Assembly (NCBI RefSeq): GCF_019112545.1
Contig: NW_025064882.1
Span: 1,626,928-1,690,927 of the forward strand
Direction of reading: 5' to 3'
Source: Guyanagaster necrorhizus
Taxonomy: Eukaryota; Basidiomycota; Agaricomycetes; Agaricales; Physalacriaceae
Length of the DNA: 64,000 nt
Under the pieces are notes generated by a model. It had not been told where the DNA came from. It saw nothing but the letters and a program-made list of their open reading frames with translations, and ran no database searches. The translations under genes were made by a program, and so were the position numbers. Shown one piece after another: positions 22,544 to 35,633 of this stretch; position 1 is the first letter of the stretch; every line of letters begins with the position of its first letter.

Positions 22544-25500
22544 ATGGACACTCCCGAAGAGGCTGGACCTACTGGACGTACTGTTGACATCGAACTTGGG
22601 AGCGGTCAAGAGGTCATCACTATCGATTTGGAGGACTTGGACCCGAATCCCAAGGATGTGTTGGATTTGCTGAATGAAGGGCATCCGAGTGTCTGGGTAT
22701 GGACGAAGCTCGCTGCTGAATATTGGAGAAAAGGGTACCTGGAGGCAGCCGAGTTGATTGCGACCACAGCAATACAGGGTATGCCTTTGATGCAGAGTGT
22801 TCGAGAGAACTTGTGTTAACCCTTGTGTAGTCGTGACAGCCGATGGGTTTCCCGCTACCCTGCCACCCATATATGCACTTCTAGCCAACATTCAGGTGGC
22901 CAACGCTCGGACAGCGCCAAAGATAGTGTTACACAACGCCGGTGAGTGTATGCATCTTTTTTAGGATCTTTCCTGGACCCATGATGTGATTGTCAGAGCA
23001 GGACATATTGGCCAGTGCGAAAACGAAGGACGATTTTCACCGTGAAGCAGCTCACCATTTGAACAAGGGTGACCGGTTAAGTTATACAGAGGGGGGGTCT
23101 ATGATTAGTGGAACACTTGCGTTTTTGACTCGAGGTATGGATTCTCTTGAAAAGCCCCAGCCTGTAGCTTAGGTCCTACAGGTATCCAGCAGCTAGCTAC
23201 CCGCTCTATGGATGATGCCATGCGTTCGTTTGAAGGGGTTTTAGTGGAGAAACCGACCAATGTTGTTGCTCTACTCGGAAAGGTCAGAATACCGTCATCT
23301 TGTGTCTACAGTCATTGACGTCAGCAGGCCCGGATTCTGTATGCGCGTAGAAACTATCCTCTGGCGTTGCAGACATTCCAGAATGTTCTACGGATGAGTC
23401 CCCGCTGTCAACCAGATCCTCGCATTGGTATAGGTTTGTGTCTTTGGGCCTTAGATGACAAGGCGAAGGCGAAAGCCGCCTGGCAGAGAAGTTTGGAAGT
23501 GGTGAGTGCTTTCCTTTCTTGCCTGCTAACACCGAACTAATCTTCAAAAGAATCCTTCAGAGTGGGCAGCCCAGCTTCTTCTGGGTTTGGAGTCCATAAA
23601 TGCAAGTAAGAGTGATCATCCCTCCGAATCAACACGTGTCCATCTGTTCACGATGGGAACAAAGTACATCGAGAAAGCCTTTCAGCAATCTACTCGAAAT
23701 AATGCAGCAGCTGCTAATGCACTATGCGAATTCTTCCTTCAGAAAGGCGACGTGACGAGGGTACGTCCATAAGTGGCCAACATCATATCTATCTCATATA
23801 TCATGACAGAGCCTGAAGCTAGCTGAACGTACCATTCAGTTCGCCGATACGTTAACAATTCTGACGGAGGGGTACATACGAGCTGGTCGTGTTGCACATG
23901 CCCAAGGATCTCTCGCCCAGGCTCACAAACATTATTCGGTTGCCCTTGAAGGGCAGCCCAAGAATATACTGGCAAGCATAGGATTAGCACAGATCCAGAT
24001 CAGTAGTGGTTCGTAAGCGTCATCATTTTCCATTTTACACTATTGAATTTCGCGTAGATGAACTGGCGGCGGCTATCCACACGCTTGATACTCTTATCCA
24101 ACGTCCCAACCCTCAGGATTCTCTGGAGGCTACGCTCATACTGGCATCTTTGCGTGCTTACCCTCGACCAGGCGTGTCGAGTTCAGATATCGCCCAGGAG
24201 AAAATGCGCGCTCGGGAACTCTTCGAACGCGTCAGTAAGCGGCTGGAAATGGACGAAACGAAAGCAAACGGACGGACTAGACCCAAGGTATCTCCTGTTA
24301 TCAGCGAAGACATGGACATGTATGTTGAGATTGCAAGGCTATGGCAAGACGAGAACTTGGATAAAACTGTTGCTGCATTAGGAGAGGCGTTGAAGATCAG
24401 CAGCTTGTCGGCCAGTGTAGGCCAAGTCGATGTTCAGCTGTTAAACAACCTCGGTGTGCTGCGTCACCTTACGGAGCAGTTGCCGGATGCCAGAACATTA
24501 TACGAGAATGCCCTTATCAAGGCGGCTGGGCTTGGTCCTGATATTGGCGAGGGCGTGTCAACATCCATTTTGTATAACCTTGCCAGAGTCTACGAGGACC
24601 AGGGAGAAGATGGGTTGGCGAAGGATGCCTATGAGAAGTTGCTTTCACGACATCCGGAGTATGTTGACGGTAAAATTCTCTCTGGCCTTTGTTTTCGCTA
24701 CAAGTTTGACACAATTTCCTAGCCAAAATACGGCAGGCACAAATGCTCACTAATTTGCGACGCAATATCGACGCACATGACCTTCTGAAGCAGGCGCTAG
24801 CATCACAGAATAAGGACCTCAATGTCCGCGCATTCTATACCTATTTCCTAATTCAAAGTGGCTTGCCTAAGCTGGCGAAAGATTTCGTGTTCACGACTCT
24901 GAAGGATCACGACAAACACGATGTCTACTCTCTTTGTGCGGCCGGTTGGATTATGTATCAGCAATCTCGAGAAAGTCGAGATGCTACATCCAAGGGTACC
25001 GACGATCGGCGCCGTGGATTCCAGCGTTCTGCCGAATTCTATGAAAAAGCTCTGTCGCTGGATCCCCTTTGTGCATTCGCAGCTCAGGGTTTGGCCATCG
25101 TCACAGCAGAAGATGCTCTCGGTACTTTAAGTGGGGGACAACCTTTGTCGAATACGGATGAAGCTCTGAAACGACTGCATAACTCGCGTGAAGCTCTTGA
25201 CGTCTTCGGAAAGATTCGAGAGTCACTGAACGATGGTAGTGTGTACTTCAACATGGGGCATTGCTATTATTCTCGTGATGAATATGACCGAGCGATTGAA
25301 AGTGTAAGTTTCGCTATCATCTACGAGGCGACGAGCTTATATTATCGGATCCAGTATGAAACAGCTTCTACACGTTTCTACCATGGCCAAAATGTGTCAG
25401 TGCTTCTGTGTCTCTGTCGTTCATGGTACGCCAAGGCAACAAAAGATCAGTCGTATAAGGCGATGACTACGGCACTACATTATGCTCAGAAAGTAAATAT

Positions 25501-26503
25501 TCCCCCTATTATCTATTTTGTGGCTGGCTCATATGCTCATATAGGCCTTGCATATACAACCTAATGACAAAGCCATTCTTTACAATATTGCCATGATTCA
25601 ACAGAAATCAGCTGAGATGCTCTTTGCCATTGATCCTTCAAAACGGACCTTGAAAGACTTGCGCCGCGTAATTAACCAGGCAGCTCACGCACAAAAGTTG
25701 GTGTATATGATGACCACGGATTGTCGTTCTTACACTTGTTCATAGAATCTTTGGCTCTCTTGCTTCGGACAAATCAGAAAATGTACCATATAGTCGCGAC
25801 ATTGCCGATCAAAGACGAAAGTACGGCGATAGCATGCTCCGGAAAGGCGATGAACATCTAGCCAACCAGAAGCTGTATGAAGATCGTGCACAAGCTAAAC
25901 TGTCCGATGCACGGCAGAAACGGCAAGAGGAGAGGGATCGAATGGAAGCACAACAGGTTGTATCATCATTTTTTTAATAATATTTATACTGACTGCGAGT
26001 AGCGCGAGAGGGCCGAGCGAGAACGTTTAGCGGCGGAAGAGCTGGCAGGGAAAAGACGACTTGCACGTGAGCAAGCTCAAGCCTGGTCCAGGGATTTGGT
26101 ACGTATGGACAGCGATGACGAGAAGGAGAAGCGACCGAAGAAGTCAAGAAAGGCTAGGGGCGAGGGGCCCGCAGCTAGTGGAGATGAGGCAGAGCCTAAG
26201 AAAAAACGGAGAGGAAAGCTTAGGAAAAACAACGAACAGGCTAATGGGGAAGGAGATGGGGATGAACCCATGGCCGCGTTTAGTGATGATGAGGAGGTAG
26301 AGAAACCCAAGAAACGTCCAGCAAAAAAACGAGTCGTGAGAGATGACGATGACGACGAGACGGCCGGTGGTCCTCGGAAAAAACAATTGTATGTTTCTTT
26401 TCTGTCCTATTAATTCTGTCAGACTGCTCATGGTTCGATCTCTTATAGTAAGAGCAAGGAGATGCTCTCAGATACTGACGAAGAGGAGATGGATGTGCCA
26501 TGA
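22544..26503 (+). CDS. CTR9: CTR9, TPR subunit of the Paf1 transcription elongation complex
   Basis: Scaffold of the Paf1 complex, which travels with RNA polymerase II and promotes histone H2B ubiquitination and H3K4 methylation. The ATG at 22544 starts MDTPEEAGPTGRTVDIELGS, followed by the characteristic ITIDLEDLDPNPKDVLDLLNEGHPS. Tandem TPR units follow, for example VQLLNNLGVLRHLTEQLPDAR, SILYNLARVYEDQGEDGLAKDAYEK, SVYFNMGHCYYSRDEYDRAIE. The C-terminal part is a long Arg/Glu/Lys coiled coil, then acidic and lysine-rich clusters (DSDDEKEKRPKKSRK), and the last exon gives FKSKEMLSDTDEEEMDVP with TGA at 26501-26503, a typical CTR9 end. More than fifteen short introns. No disruption seen; expected to be functional. 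It sits 350 bp upstream of the Bor1-like gene on the same strand, without evidence of functional linkage. Confidence 0.93.
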
Positions 26504-26851
26504 TTCTGCCTATGTTTATTCTGTTGTCTGTACGTTGCATGTATCATCTTACTTCCTATCCGCGCTCGAGCTATTGACTTCCGCTTTTTGGTACTGGTGC
26601 GGAGTCTACTTACTGAGTTACTCACCCTCAAAAGCGTAGGAGAGGTATTATTTAAAGGAATATAATTATTATAGTGCCGTTGTATGGCGGTCACGACATG
26701 TGGCGTCTAGTAAGCAACCACGTTGGGAACATGATCAAGTTGTCCTTGCCTTCTTACTCTAACGACCCCGCAGATGCTGCCGTTCATTGGCAAACGACTG
26801 TAACACGCCCTCTCTTCTTGTCTTCTAAATTTCGTTGGTGTGCGGCGGGTG
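26504..26851. other. intergenic spacer CTR9 to BOR1-like gene
   Basis: About 350 bp holding the CTR9 3' UTR and the transporter promoter. A TATTTAAAGG sequence lies at about 26648, some 200 bp before the ATG; whether it acts as a TATA box is unclear. Confidence 0.4.
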
Positions 26852-28883
26852 ATGTCTGATCAAGTATATCCTGGAGTAACGTCGAGCGTCGACTTGCATT
26901 CGATACACACGAATGCCGACGAGGGGCGAAGCAACACTGTACGGTCAGTAATGGCTCTTCGCAGCCCTACTAAACAAAACCGTAGCCCTATCCTTCGCCG
27001 GTTAACCTCACTGGGCTCCGGTATTATTCTCGACATCCGCGCCCGAGCACCCTATTTCGTGAGCGACTGGACCGATGCTTGGAATTATAGAGTAATCCCC
27101 GCTACGGCATTGATATTTTTTGCCAAGTGCGTATCCACTGCAGTCCGCCAATTGTGGAATGTTGACGGCTGTATAGCGTTCTTCCTGGAATTGCTTTCTC
27201 TCTAGACCTTATAGAGACCACTGGACAATACGGCGTCGCCGAAGTACTCATCTCGTCCTTCATGGCTGCATTCATCTTTTCTGTTTTCGGCGCTCAACCT
27301 CTCACGATTGCGGGCGTCACAGGTCCCATCACGGTGTTCAACAGGACTATTTATGACATTATAGAAAGACAGACCGACGCTCCTGTATACCTTCATTTCA
27401 TCGGCTGGGTTTATCTGTGGGCAGCCATCATCCATTGGATCACTGCGATTTTAAATTGTATGTCAACAATCGACCCCCATAGAAGTTGCTAACGTCGAAT
27501 AGGGTGCAACTTCCTCAAATACGTTACCCTGTTTTCCTGCGATACCTTTGGGTTTTATGTCTCTTGGGTGTACCTCCAATATGGCATACAGGTCATCACG
27601 AGACAGTTCAAAGATAGCACCTCGTCCTCTCTGCAAGGGACCTTCGTCTCTATCATCCTTGCTATTCTCATGCTCGTAGTATCTTTCTTGTTCCAGTCGC
27701 TTTCCGGAAAGACATTGTTTCATCGCCGCGTTCGACGTTTCTTGGCGGACTATGGCATGCCTATTTCTTTGGTTGCGACTTCTGCTATGGCATACTGGGG
27801 CAGGTTCAACTCTGCCAACCCGTTGACCCTCCCCGTCAATGGCGCGTTCGAAGCCGCCGGCGGGAGAGAGTGGCTCGTAAAATTCTGGCAGCTGGAGGGA
27901 AAATGGGTAGGCGTCGCGTTCCCATTTGGAATTGTACTTTGGGTCTTGTTCTTTTTTGACCACAATGTTTCGGTGCGACACATATCTTATTTCTCCTAGC
28001 CTGTAAGACGCATACATTGATTAGTCTCTCATGGCGCAAGGCTCCGAATTTCCCCTTCGCAAACCCCCTGGTTTTCACTATGATTTCTTCCTGCTCGGCG
28101 TCACGACGTTCATCGCTGGACTCATCGGTGTTCCAGCTCCGAATGGGTTGATACCTCAGGCTCCCATTCATACAACGTCGCTGATAGTGATGGGACTGCC
28201 GGTAAAGAGGGCCGATGAAGAGGAGCCTTACAACGAGAAGAATCAAGCATCTTCTAATGCGATTGAAGTGCCTGTCGCCGTTGTGGAGCAGCGAGTATCT
28301 AATCTTGCTCAAGGCACCTTGTGTCTTGTTATGCTCACAGGCCCGTTCCTTCATGTATTGAATCTCATTCCTCGAGGTGTTCTTGCCGGACTTTTGTGAG
28401 CCTTCGATTTTGTCGGTGCCATCACAATCCAGCTAATATGTGTAGCTGGTTCATGGGTGCAGACGCCCTTCGGGGAAATGGTATTACACAAAAGATCATC
28501 TACTTCCTCCGGGACAAGACGTTAACTTCTCAATCCGATCCTTTGTGCAAAGTTCGGAAATCCCGCATCCTCATGTTTATTGTCATCCAACTCGGTAGTT
28601 TTGGAGCAACGTTTGCGATAACGCAAACAGTAGGCGAGTCTAAACCACCGCTTGCTTGTCCTACGGTACTAATCTCTCTCAGCTGCCATCGGATTTCCGG
28701 TGATCATCATGCTGCTCATTCCACTGCGCACGCTGGTCATGTCGCGATTATCATTTACAAATGAAGAGCTAGCCATTTTAGATGGCTCGACGGCATCTCC
28801 GTTCGTAAGTCTTTTGTGGCTTTCACTCTCATTTTGTCTTAATTACATCGCAGACTATGGAATCTGTTGGGGGCTCGATCTGA
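26852..28883 (+). CDS. Bor1/SLC4-like anion transporter (HCO3 cotransporter family)
   Basis: Multi-pass plasma or vacuolar membrane transporter of the SLC4/Bor1 family (PF00955); yeast and plant members export borate, animal ones exchange bicarbonate. The first ATG is 26852 (MSDQVYPGVTSS); 26951 (MALRSPTKQ) is an alternative. Family signatures after splicing: LDLIETTGQYGVAEVL, FGAQPLTIAGVTGPITVFN (the conserved QPL...GVTGP core), LFSCDTFGFYVSWVYLQYG, FFFDHNVSSLMAQGSEF, FFLLGVTTFIAGLIGVPAPNG, IPRGVLAGLFWFMGADAL and a final FPVIIMLLIPLRTLVM helix. It ends TMESVGGSI at TGA 28881-28883. About eight introns; the one near 28632 appears to use a GC donor (GTAG|GCGAGT). No break seen. It is the last host gene before the retrotransposon block. 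Confidence 0.92.
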
Positions 28884-29649
28884 AATCTGAATAGTGATAT
28901 AGAACGCTATGCACCAGGACATTTACAATACATTACTCGCGTACAACTATTTTGAGTGCTTGGTGAGATCTCTCGCCGCAGGTCCTTTTGGATCTCGGCA
29001 ATACGTTGCCTCTAGACTCTAGACTCGCTCCAGACTGTTCTGACGTCATTGTCTGATACTGGATTTCAATTTGCACAGTTTTTAACATATTTGATACAAT
29101 TGCAAATGAGAATATTTGGTATGTATGTTGTGCTTGCGTTTCAAGTACGGTGCCAGGAGCTTCATGTTAAATACTTCTGCCACACAGCACACTGTCAACC
29201 ATTTATACTTTGCTTAATGTCACTGCTTCTTTGATATCCACTCTGCTTTGTTCTTGTACTTATGCACTTATGATATCAGCATCTGTCTTGTTGTCTGCTT
29301 GTAAAAGTTTTGTTTGGGGTGCAGATGGTAGATTAAAGGAGAGATATAAAATAAATCCTAGATATGTGTAAGCAGGTCTGGTGATGAGTGCATATGTCTG
29401 GTATTGAGGTGAAGGCTGATAAGATCATATAAGTCTGCAACAGTGAGTATATTATGACAGAATGGCTGAGTAGTTATGGTGTGATCATCATAAATGTGGG
29501 TTCCATGAGTGTTGCATTGAGAGTCAGAGAGTTTAGTCAGTTGTATTAAATCTTAGCTTGAAACTGAGATTACAGAATATAATCTACTTGTGTTACAAAC
29601 TGTCAGATAATGCCTCTACTCAATAAGTGCCAGCATGATAGCTAAGAGT
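28884..29649. other. boundary zone, AT-rich, no gene
   Basis: Normal composition to about 29050, then CpG-poor, AT-rich sequence with stops in all frames. Likely old LTR or transposon sequence, but I could not assign a family. It marks the edge of the retrotransposon block. Confidence 0.5.
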
Positions 29650-30476
29650 TTTTTGTCATAGATCTTATAATTGCATTTGGTGGTGGTCAATGCCTTTGAG
29701 AGGAATGCAACAGGTCACTATTTTCTATTCTGCTCCTGTGAGAGGACTTCACCTATCATCTCCTCATTCAAGTTGGCCTCAACTCAGAATTTCTCTTCCT
29801 CTGTTGGTACTGCAAGTATTACATCTTTGGCTAATCACCTCTTTAAATCATTGAATGCAGATTACTGGGCTATCCCCCAGGTCCAGGGAGCATTCTCTGT
29901 GAGCTGGATCATGGAGTGGACAATCTTGCTGTAATCTCAGATAAATCAGTGGTAAAAGTTTGTAAATCCAAGGAAGAATTGTAATTCCTTCTTCTTGGTT
30001 GACTTTAGCCATTCTGTTATCTCTGCCATCTTGATGAGGTCCATTTAAATGCTTTCTTCACTGATAATTACTCTGAGATACTTAGTTTCTAGCACCTTGA
30101 ATTTGCACTTCTCAGCTTTGAGAAATAGTTTGTGTTTCCTCATTAGTTCCAGTATCTGGCAGACTAGACATCAGTGTTCCTTTCAATCTTTTGACATGAT
30201 TGGAATGTCATCTAGATAAATTGTGACCTTTCTCATGGTGATGAGATCTTTGAAAATATCATTTACCATCCATTGTAATGTCATAGGAGAATTGGTCAAT
30301 CCAAAGAACATGACTATTGGCTTGAAGAGTCTATGATTGGTTTGAAAGACCACTTTCCACTCATTTCTCTCCTTAATCTGCACATTGTTGTATCCCCACT
30401 GAACATCAAGCTTGGTGTAGTATCAGACACTGCATAATTTGTCCATTAATTCAGAAATCAGTGGGAGAGGATAACA
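29650..30476 (-). pseudogene. Ty3/gypsy reverse transcriptase and RNase H fragment (element C, 3' piece)
   Basis: Minus-strand reading gives YPLPLISELMDKL, YYTKLDVQWGYNN, VMFFGLTNSP and TIYLDDIPIMSKD (catalytic YLDD at about 30200), followed by RNase H-like sequence to about 29650. It matches the pol of element A (41820-42600) in order. Multiple stops. It probably belongs to the same minus-strand element as the gag/protease remains at 31972-35633, the two being separated by the plus-strand piece 30477-31971. Confidence 0.75.
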
Positions 30477-31971
30477 AAAATCCTACAGGATGAGATCTAT
30501 GCCAAATATGGGATGCCTCAAATAGTCATTTTGGACAGAGAATCACAATTTGTATTCAAATTCTCAGACAATTTATATCACCTGCTTAACATCAAATGGA
30601 ATGCATCCACTGCTTATTATCCTCAAATAGATAGATAAACAGAATGAGTGAACTAAGAGGTGAAGAAATACCTCTGCCTCTTTATCAACTATCAACAAGA
30701 TGACTGAGTAGAATGGCTGGCACTTGCCACCTTCCAATGCAACAACAGGATCCACTTGGCCACTGGAAAGATCCCATTCTTTATTAACTATGAGTGACAC
30801 CCCCATATTGCTCAAACTGAACATCACCAAACCACTACACTCACTTTAATGAATTTTACAGCTATGATAGCTAAAATCCATGCTGAGACCCAAACAGCTC
30901 TCAAGAAAGCGGTGGGAGCCATAAAGAAGCAATATAATAAACACCACAGATTAGCACACAAATATTCAGTTATTGACAAGATTTGGCTGGACACTACAAA
31001 TCTGCACCTCTCATGCCCAAAGAGAAAACTGACTGACAAATAAACAAGATCATTTCTAATCCTAGCCAAAATTGGCCAGTCTGCCTACAAATTATGCCTG
31101 CCAACTAATTAAAAGGTACACAATATTTTCAATGAAACATTACTGTCACCCTATATCATATCAGCCTTTTCAAATCAAGAATGCCTGCTGCCTCTCCCAC
31201 CAGACTTAATCAATGATAAAGAACATTATGAAGTTGACTAAATCTTAGAAAAATTAAAGCAAAAGATGGTGGAATGACAACAACAGTTGATTATCTTGTC
31301 AGCTGAAAGAGATATAGATCTGAATCCAACCAATGGATCAAGGAATGATATATGAATGCCAATGACATAATACATAACTACAAAGAGGCATTGAACTGAT
31401 GTTTTATTAGTCAATGTCTTCATGAATCTTATGAGAAGAAGGGCAGGTTATCTGCTCTCAGACACCCACACTTATTCCTAAATTTAATCATCAGGACAAT
31501 GGTCTTAAGGAGAGGGTAATGTTATGATTTTTCTGAGGAATTGACTTCTATTTTTGCTTAGTCAGAGTGCTTAGACCAGTGCTTAGGACTGTGAGACTGG
31601 ACTTAGTCAGCACAACAATGCTCAGTCAGTCATTGTCCTTTGATGCAACAGTAACTGCTCAACAGCAGACAATACCCTTTTGTAGGTAGCTTAACAACAC
31701 TGGACAAAATGCTCTATAATGCCAGGATGCACAATTAGATAGTTATATCTTTAGATGGACAATGACTAGTATATAAGTAGTGTAGCTCTCACTATAGTAT
31801 CCCCAGCTTTGAGCTAAAGTTTATTTCTTCACCATCTTATCTTAAGCCAATATAAAGGCCTTGAGACACAGAGCCATATAGCATATCAAGTGAACTCTGA
31901 CATCATTGTCTAAAGTGCAAGACAGTGTCAGTTTATTATGTGTTTAAGTCATGTGTCATTTGGGCTTAACA
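30477..31971 (+). mobile_element. 5'-truncated Ty3/gypsy fragment: integrase 3' half, chromodomain remnant and 3' LTR
   Basis: Plus-strand sequence begins abruptly inside integrase (KILQDEIYAKYGMPQ) and continues NNRIHLATGKIPFFINYE, IDKIWLDTTNLHLSCPKRK and LILAKIGQSAYKLCL, matching element A from about 43455 onward, with many stops. An LTR follows at 31520-31971 (TGTTATGATTTTTC ... GGGCTTAACA, 452 bp). The start coincides with the break in the minus-strand element C and there is no visible target duplication, so it arose by rearrangement or deletion, not by a simple insertion. Confidence 0.75.
31520..31971 (+). repeat. LTR, A-type family, plus
   Basis: Starts TGTTATGATTTTTC just after a purine-rich GGAGAGGGTAA tract (polypurine tract) and ends GGGCTTAACA. 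It contains TATATAAG (about 31770) and the CCCCAGCTTTGAGCTAAAG transcription-start block seen in element A. Confidence 0.8.
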
Positions 31972-34900
31972 CCTGTCTTCTAATTGATTAATGAGTTATG
32001 CTATATAAGCCAGTCATGATCAAGAAAGATCTCTTTGGATTCCAACTTGGTCACAGTCAAGTTGATCTGTTCCAAATGATTCTCAATCATTAACCAGAGC
32101 TTAACAAACTCTATGATTAAACCAGCTTAGTTTTTGATCCTATCAGCATTATAAACTGAGATTAGGCCAGCCATAGCTTAGGTCAGTAAATTATACTTGA
32201 TGATAAAAGCATAATTGATGGAACTTCCAGTGCAGCCACTGTCAATTAGAGTGATGACTACATGCATGAATGAATTGGAGAGGGTCTTGATCTGTATCTT
32301 GGTGATTAGATCTTTCTCCACTGTCTTCTATCACTGAATATATTTTCTGAGTCCCTTTAGTTTGTTTAGCCATTCCAAGGCTTGGTTTTTTTCTGCTCTT
32401 CTCATTCCTTTAATCATCTCATTGATGATTTTCTCAGTCTGAGTCTTATATACCCACTTTTAAGTACAGCCTTTGCTTCAATCTCATTCTTGGCATTTTG
32501 AATGGCTTTAGCCAGTCATTAGAGGTCTCTTCTCTTGTTTGGCCTATAAGCAATTGAGTTCTGAGTTTTTGCAATTTCTTTAGTGTGTTTTAAAGAGCAG
32601 AGTCAGATATATTCAAATGCACATATATATAAGTACCTACAGAACTAGTATAAGTCTGACTGGCAGTATTCTAAGACACATCATTAGATTCTTTGGCCAA
32701 CCAAGTGAAACTGCTCACTCATCAGCTTTATCTTTTACTTTCTTAATCTTTGTCTTCTTCCTATTATCTTCAAGTCTATCAGCCTCCTTCTATAATTCAG
32801 TGATTTGAGCCTATATGTCTTCATGAGTACACTTCTTCTTCAGACAGTTCTATAATAGATGACTCTTTTCTCTACAGTTAAAACACTTTCTCTCTCTCCT
32901 TAACTTGTCAATCTCCATGGGCTTCTCTTGTCTAATGTAAGTGGTTCTAGTCTTGGTCTTTTGAGCAGAATAGAAGAGTGTGAAAGTTGAAGGGATCATA
33001 TTGGACTTGGCAGAAGCTGGCATATTAACCTTCCTCTGATTGCCAGTTCTTTGATTATCTTGCCAGTCAGCATTTTCTGCCTTCTGTCAGTGCCACTCTT
33101 TGTTTATTATAATGACACATACCTTCCACTCTTTATATTTCTTCAGGATGCTGAAACTGATATCAGTAATCATTGTAATATAGGAGCAGAGGACCCCATT
33201 CTTTAGATACTCTATTAGGCATCCATTATTCTCAGTGTGGTTGATGAGTCCAGCTAGTTTGGCAAGTTGTTCAAACTTGTCAAAGTACTCAGTGGCTATC
33301 TTATCCTCCATTCAAAGATTCTTTATCTTCTGCTTATAGACTTCTTAAATGGCCAGATCAATAAATTTGTTATATACTATTTATTTGAATATAGGCTAGA
33401 ACAGCAGATAATAGTGTCTTCTAGTTATGGAATAAAGATCTTGACTCTTTAAGGTCCACCAGACTTTAGTCTTGTCCTTAAAATAGAATGTAGCAAAGGT
33501 GACCTAATAAATGTTGGTGGATAGGTAGATAGAATATACTTCAAAATATTGTTTGCAATCAATTAAGAAGTGATCAATATTATCAGATTGCCCTTTAAAG
33601 AGCTGAGGCTTTCATATGAGGTTTGGCTTACATTGTATAAGGATGAAGTCAGATGAGTGGCTTCATTGGATTTGAATAATCACCAAAAGGTAGTATCTTT
33701 TGGTGCAAAGTGAGAAAGGAGTGAAGGAAGTCATTGTAAGTGACTGAACTTCCAGATATTCCTTCTTCTGGTTTTCTGATGATTCTCTCATCAACAACTG
33801 TGAATCTCTGTTTTATAACCTCAGAGTTGTCTCTCTCAAGTTGGCCACTAATTTTGGCTTTATTGGCAGATAGCTGCCCTCCCATTAATCAGCTTCCTCT
33901 TGGCTTTCAGAGATATCTGGTCAGGTTCTCAGCTTATAGAGTTTGCAGTCACTAATGGCAGATAGAAGCTATAGTAGTAGTTCAAATGATTGATACTGAG
34001 TAGATAGTCTGTTTTGAGGGAATAGGCAGTGTATTTGGCATTGGTCAGATCTTGAACTAAGATTGATATTCCAGAAGTTTAGCCAGAAAGTCTTTAGAGT
34101 GAGCTTTATTGTAGAGAAAAATAGTCTGCTCAGTCATGACATACTCAATGATATCATCTTTCACTCCACATTCTGAGAGAGCTCTATAACTCTTTTCTGG
34201 TACAACCTTATAAACTCTTGCTCCTTTTCACAGTATATTTCTACTTCTAATAGTTTTTCATTTTTGATCTTATAATACCCTTCAGATATTTCAAGAGGTA
34301 CTACAGTTAGATCATTGTATCTCTTGCTGTTCTTGCTGTTCTCTCCAGAGGAGTCATTGAGTGTGTTAAAGATAGATGGCATCTGGAGTTTCACTGTTGT
34401 GAGTGAGCTTTCCTGAGGCACTGGATCTAGAGTCAGCAGGAGAGGTAGATTGGAGAAGGAGTTCTTTGCTAGACTCATTTCTCCTATCTGCTGCCTCTAC
34501 TACTATATGATACTCTTAGAATCAGTCAGTATTCTGCTCATTGAGGAGTACTTCAGCAATTCAGCCTTAGATGAGTTATCAAATAATTGAGTTGAAGATG
34601 TGAGCCAGAGGTTGGAGATAGATTCCATAGGTGGATAAGAGAGTGTTGGAAGTTTAGAAAAGAGAATCTTCTGCAAGAAGATCAGAAAGGACAGATCCAG
34701 GTCAACTTGCTAGTGATCTGCACTAACTCAGTTCTCAGAAGAGACTTAGAGGATAACTATGGTATCTGTCTCACTCATAATAGTCTCATTTTTGTCATTG
34801 TCTATATTCTTCTTCATGTCTTTCTCTTTCATATGCTTTTTTAATGCTATACCAGGCCTCAGACTTGGATCAAGTTCTGGCTGGCCATGCTTTACAGACT

Positions 34901-35633
34901 TGTGCAAAGTGTCAGTTCTGTTGATAGAGGTTGCAGCTATTATGCCTATTGCTCTAGTCAGTGTAATGGGAGCTTGCAGTGTTTTTCTGGCTAGAAATTT
35001 CAGTGTTCCTATAGTCAGATGAGAGTACTTCAGGAGTTGCATGGAGAGAGTCATAGCTGGAGTCTGTAGCCACCCTAATAGCATTAAGAGAGTCTTAAAT
35101 ACAGTTTTCAATTCTATGCTCCAAGAGGACAGTGAGAGAGGCAGAGGATGATTTTGCATCAAAGAAGTCATCAGGGATATCCTCATTCTCATGGTCTGAG
35201 ACTGGAGAGAGGTTCAGCAGGTCATGATGGATGATGTGTTAGTAGTATCTTCTTTGATACTCAGGTTCTTCTTATTCTGGCAGAAGAACTTTCAGATTTG
35301 GATCCCTGGAGGCAGTTTCTGATATAGCTCCTTATATGAGTTTGTTGATGACTCAGACAGACTCAGAAGGGAGGTCATAGAGAGGGAGGATGGATGTGAC
35401 ATTTTTAGTTCAGTGATAAATAGTTCAAAGGCCCTGGTAATATCTGATTATCTAAGTAGTAACAGACTGATTTTCTTAGCAAAAATAAACAATAATGAAA
35501 AGTCTGAGCAGAGTGCCAACAATGATGCTCAAGAGCTTGACAAAGTCAGAGGTAATATCATGAGTTGATAGCATTCAGTTTTCTTTGCCTCTAGTATGCA
35601 TAAGGAAAGAGAAACAGGAAGCTTCAAGCTAAA
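31972..35633 (-). pseudogene. Ty3/gypsy element C, gag and protease remains
   Basis: Minus-strand element strongly depleted of CpG. Near 32000 it reads like the A protease end (DLTKLESKEIFLDHDWLI, then NSLIN). At about 32880 zinc-knuckle-like codons are broken; 33087-33311 gives TEYFDKFEQLAKLAGL (A gag: TDYFDKLERLAKLAGI). 34161-34478 matches the long N-terminal gag extension of A (EKEQEFIRLYQKR versus ARDREYQELYEQG), and 34746-35192 contains TLLMLLGWLQTP where A has TLLMPLGWL followed by TGA. Thus the unusual gag extension is a family trait. The element's 5' LTR stump begins at 35634. Confidence 0.7.
35619..35632 (-). promoter_or_regulatory. putative self-priming primer-binding site of element C
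   Basis: Plus-strand text AAGCTTCAAGCTAA lies one base from the LTR edge at 35634. Its minus-strand sense, TTAGCTTGAAGCTT, is complementary (one C-to-T change and one end mismatch) to the LTR start block CAGCTTCGAGCTAA. Same position and spacing as in element A. Confidence 0.55.

Noticed and set aside
26840..26851. Upstream GTG start for the Bor1-like gene (and GTG starts for others, e.g. 12231, 16666, 20033)
   Set aside because: Nuclear genes start at ATG; an in-frame ATG lies a few codons on, or in the transposase case the frame extends further upstream.
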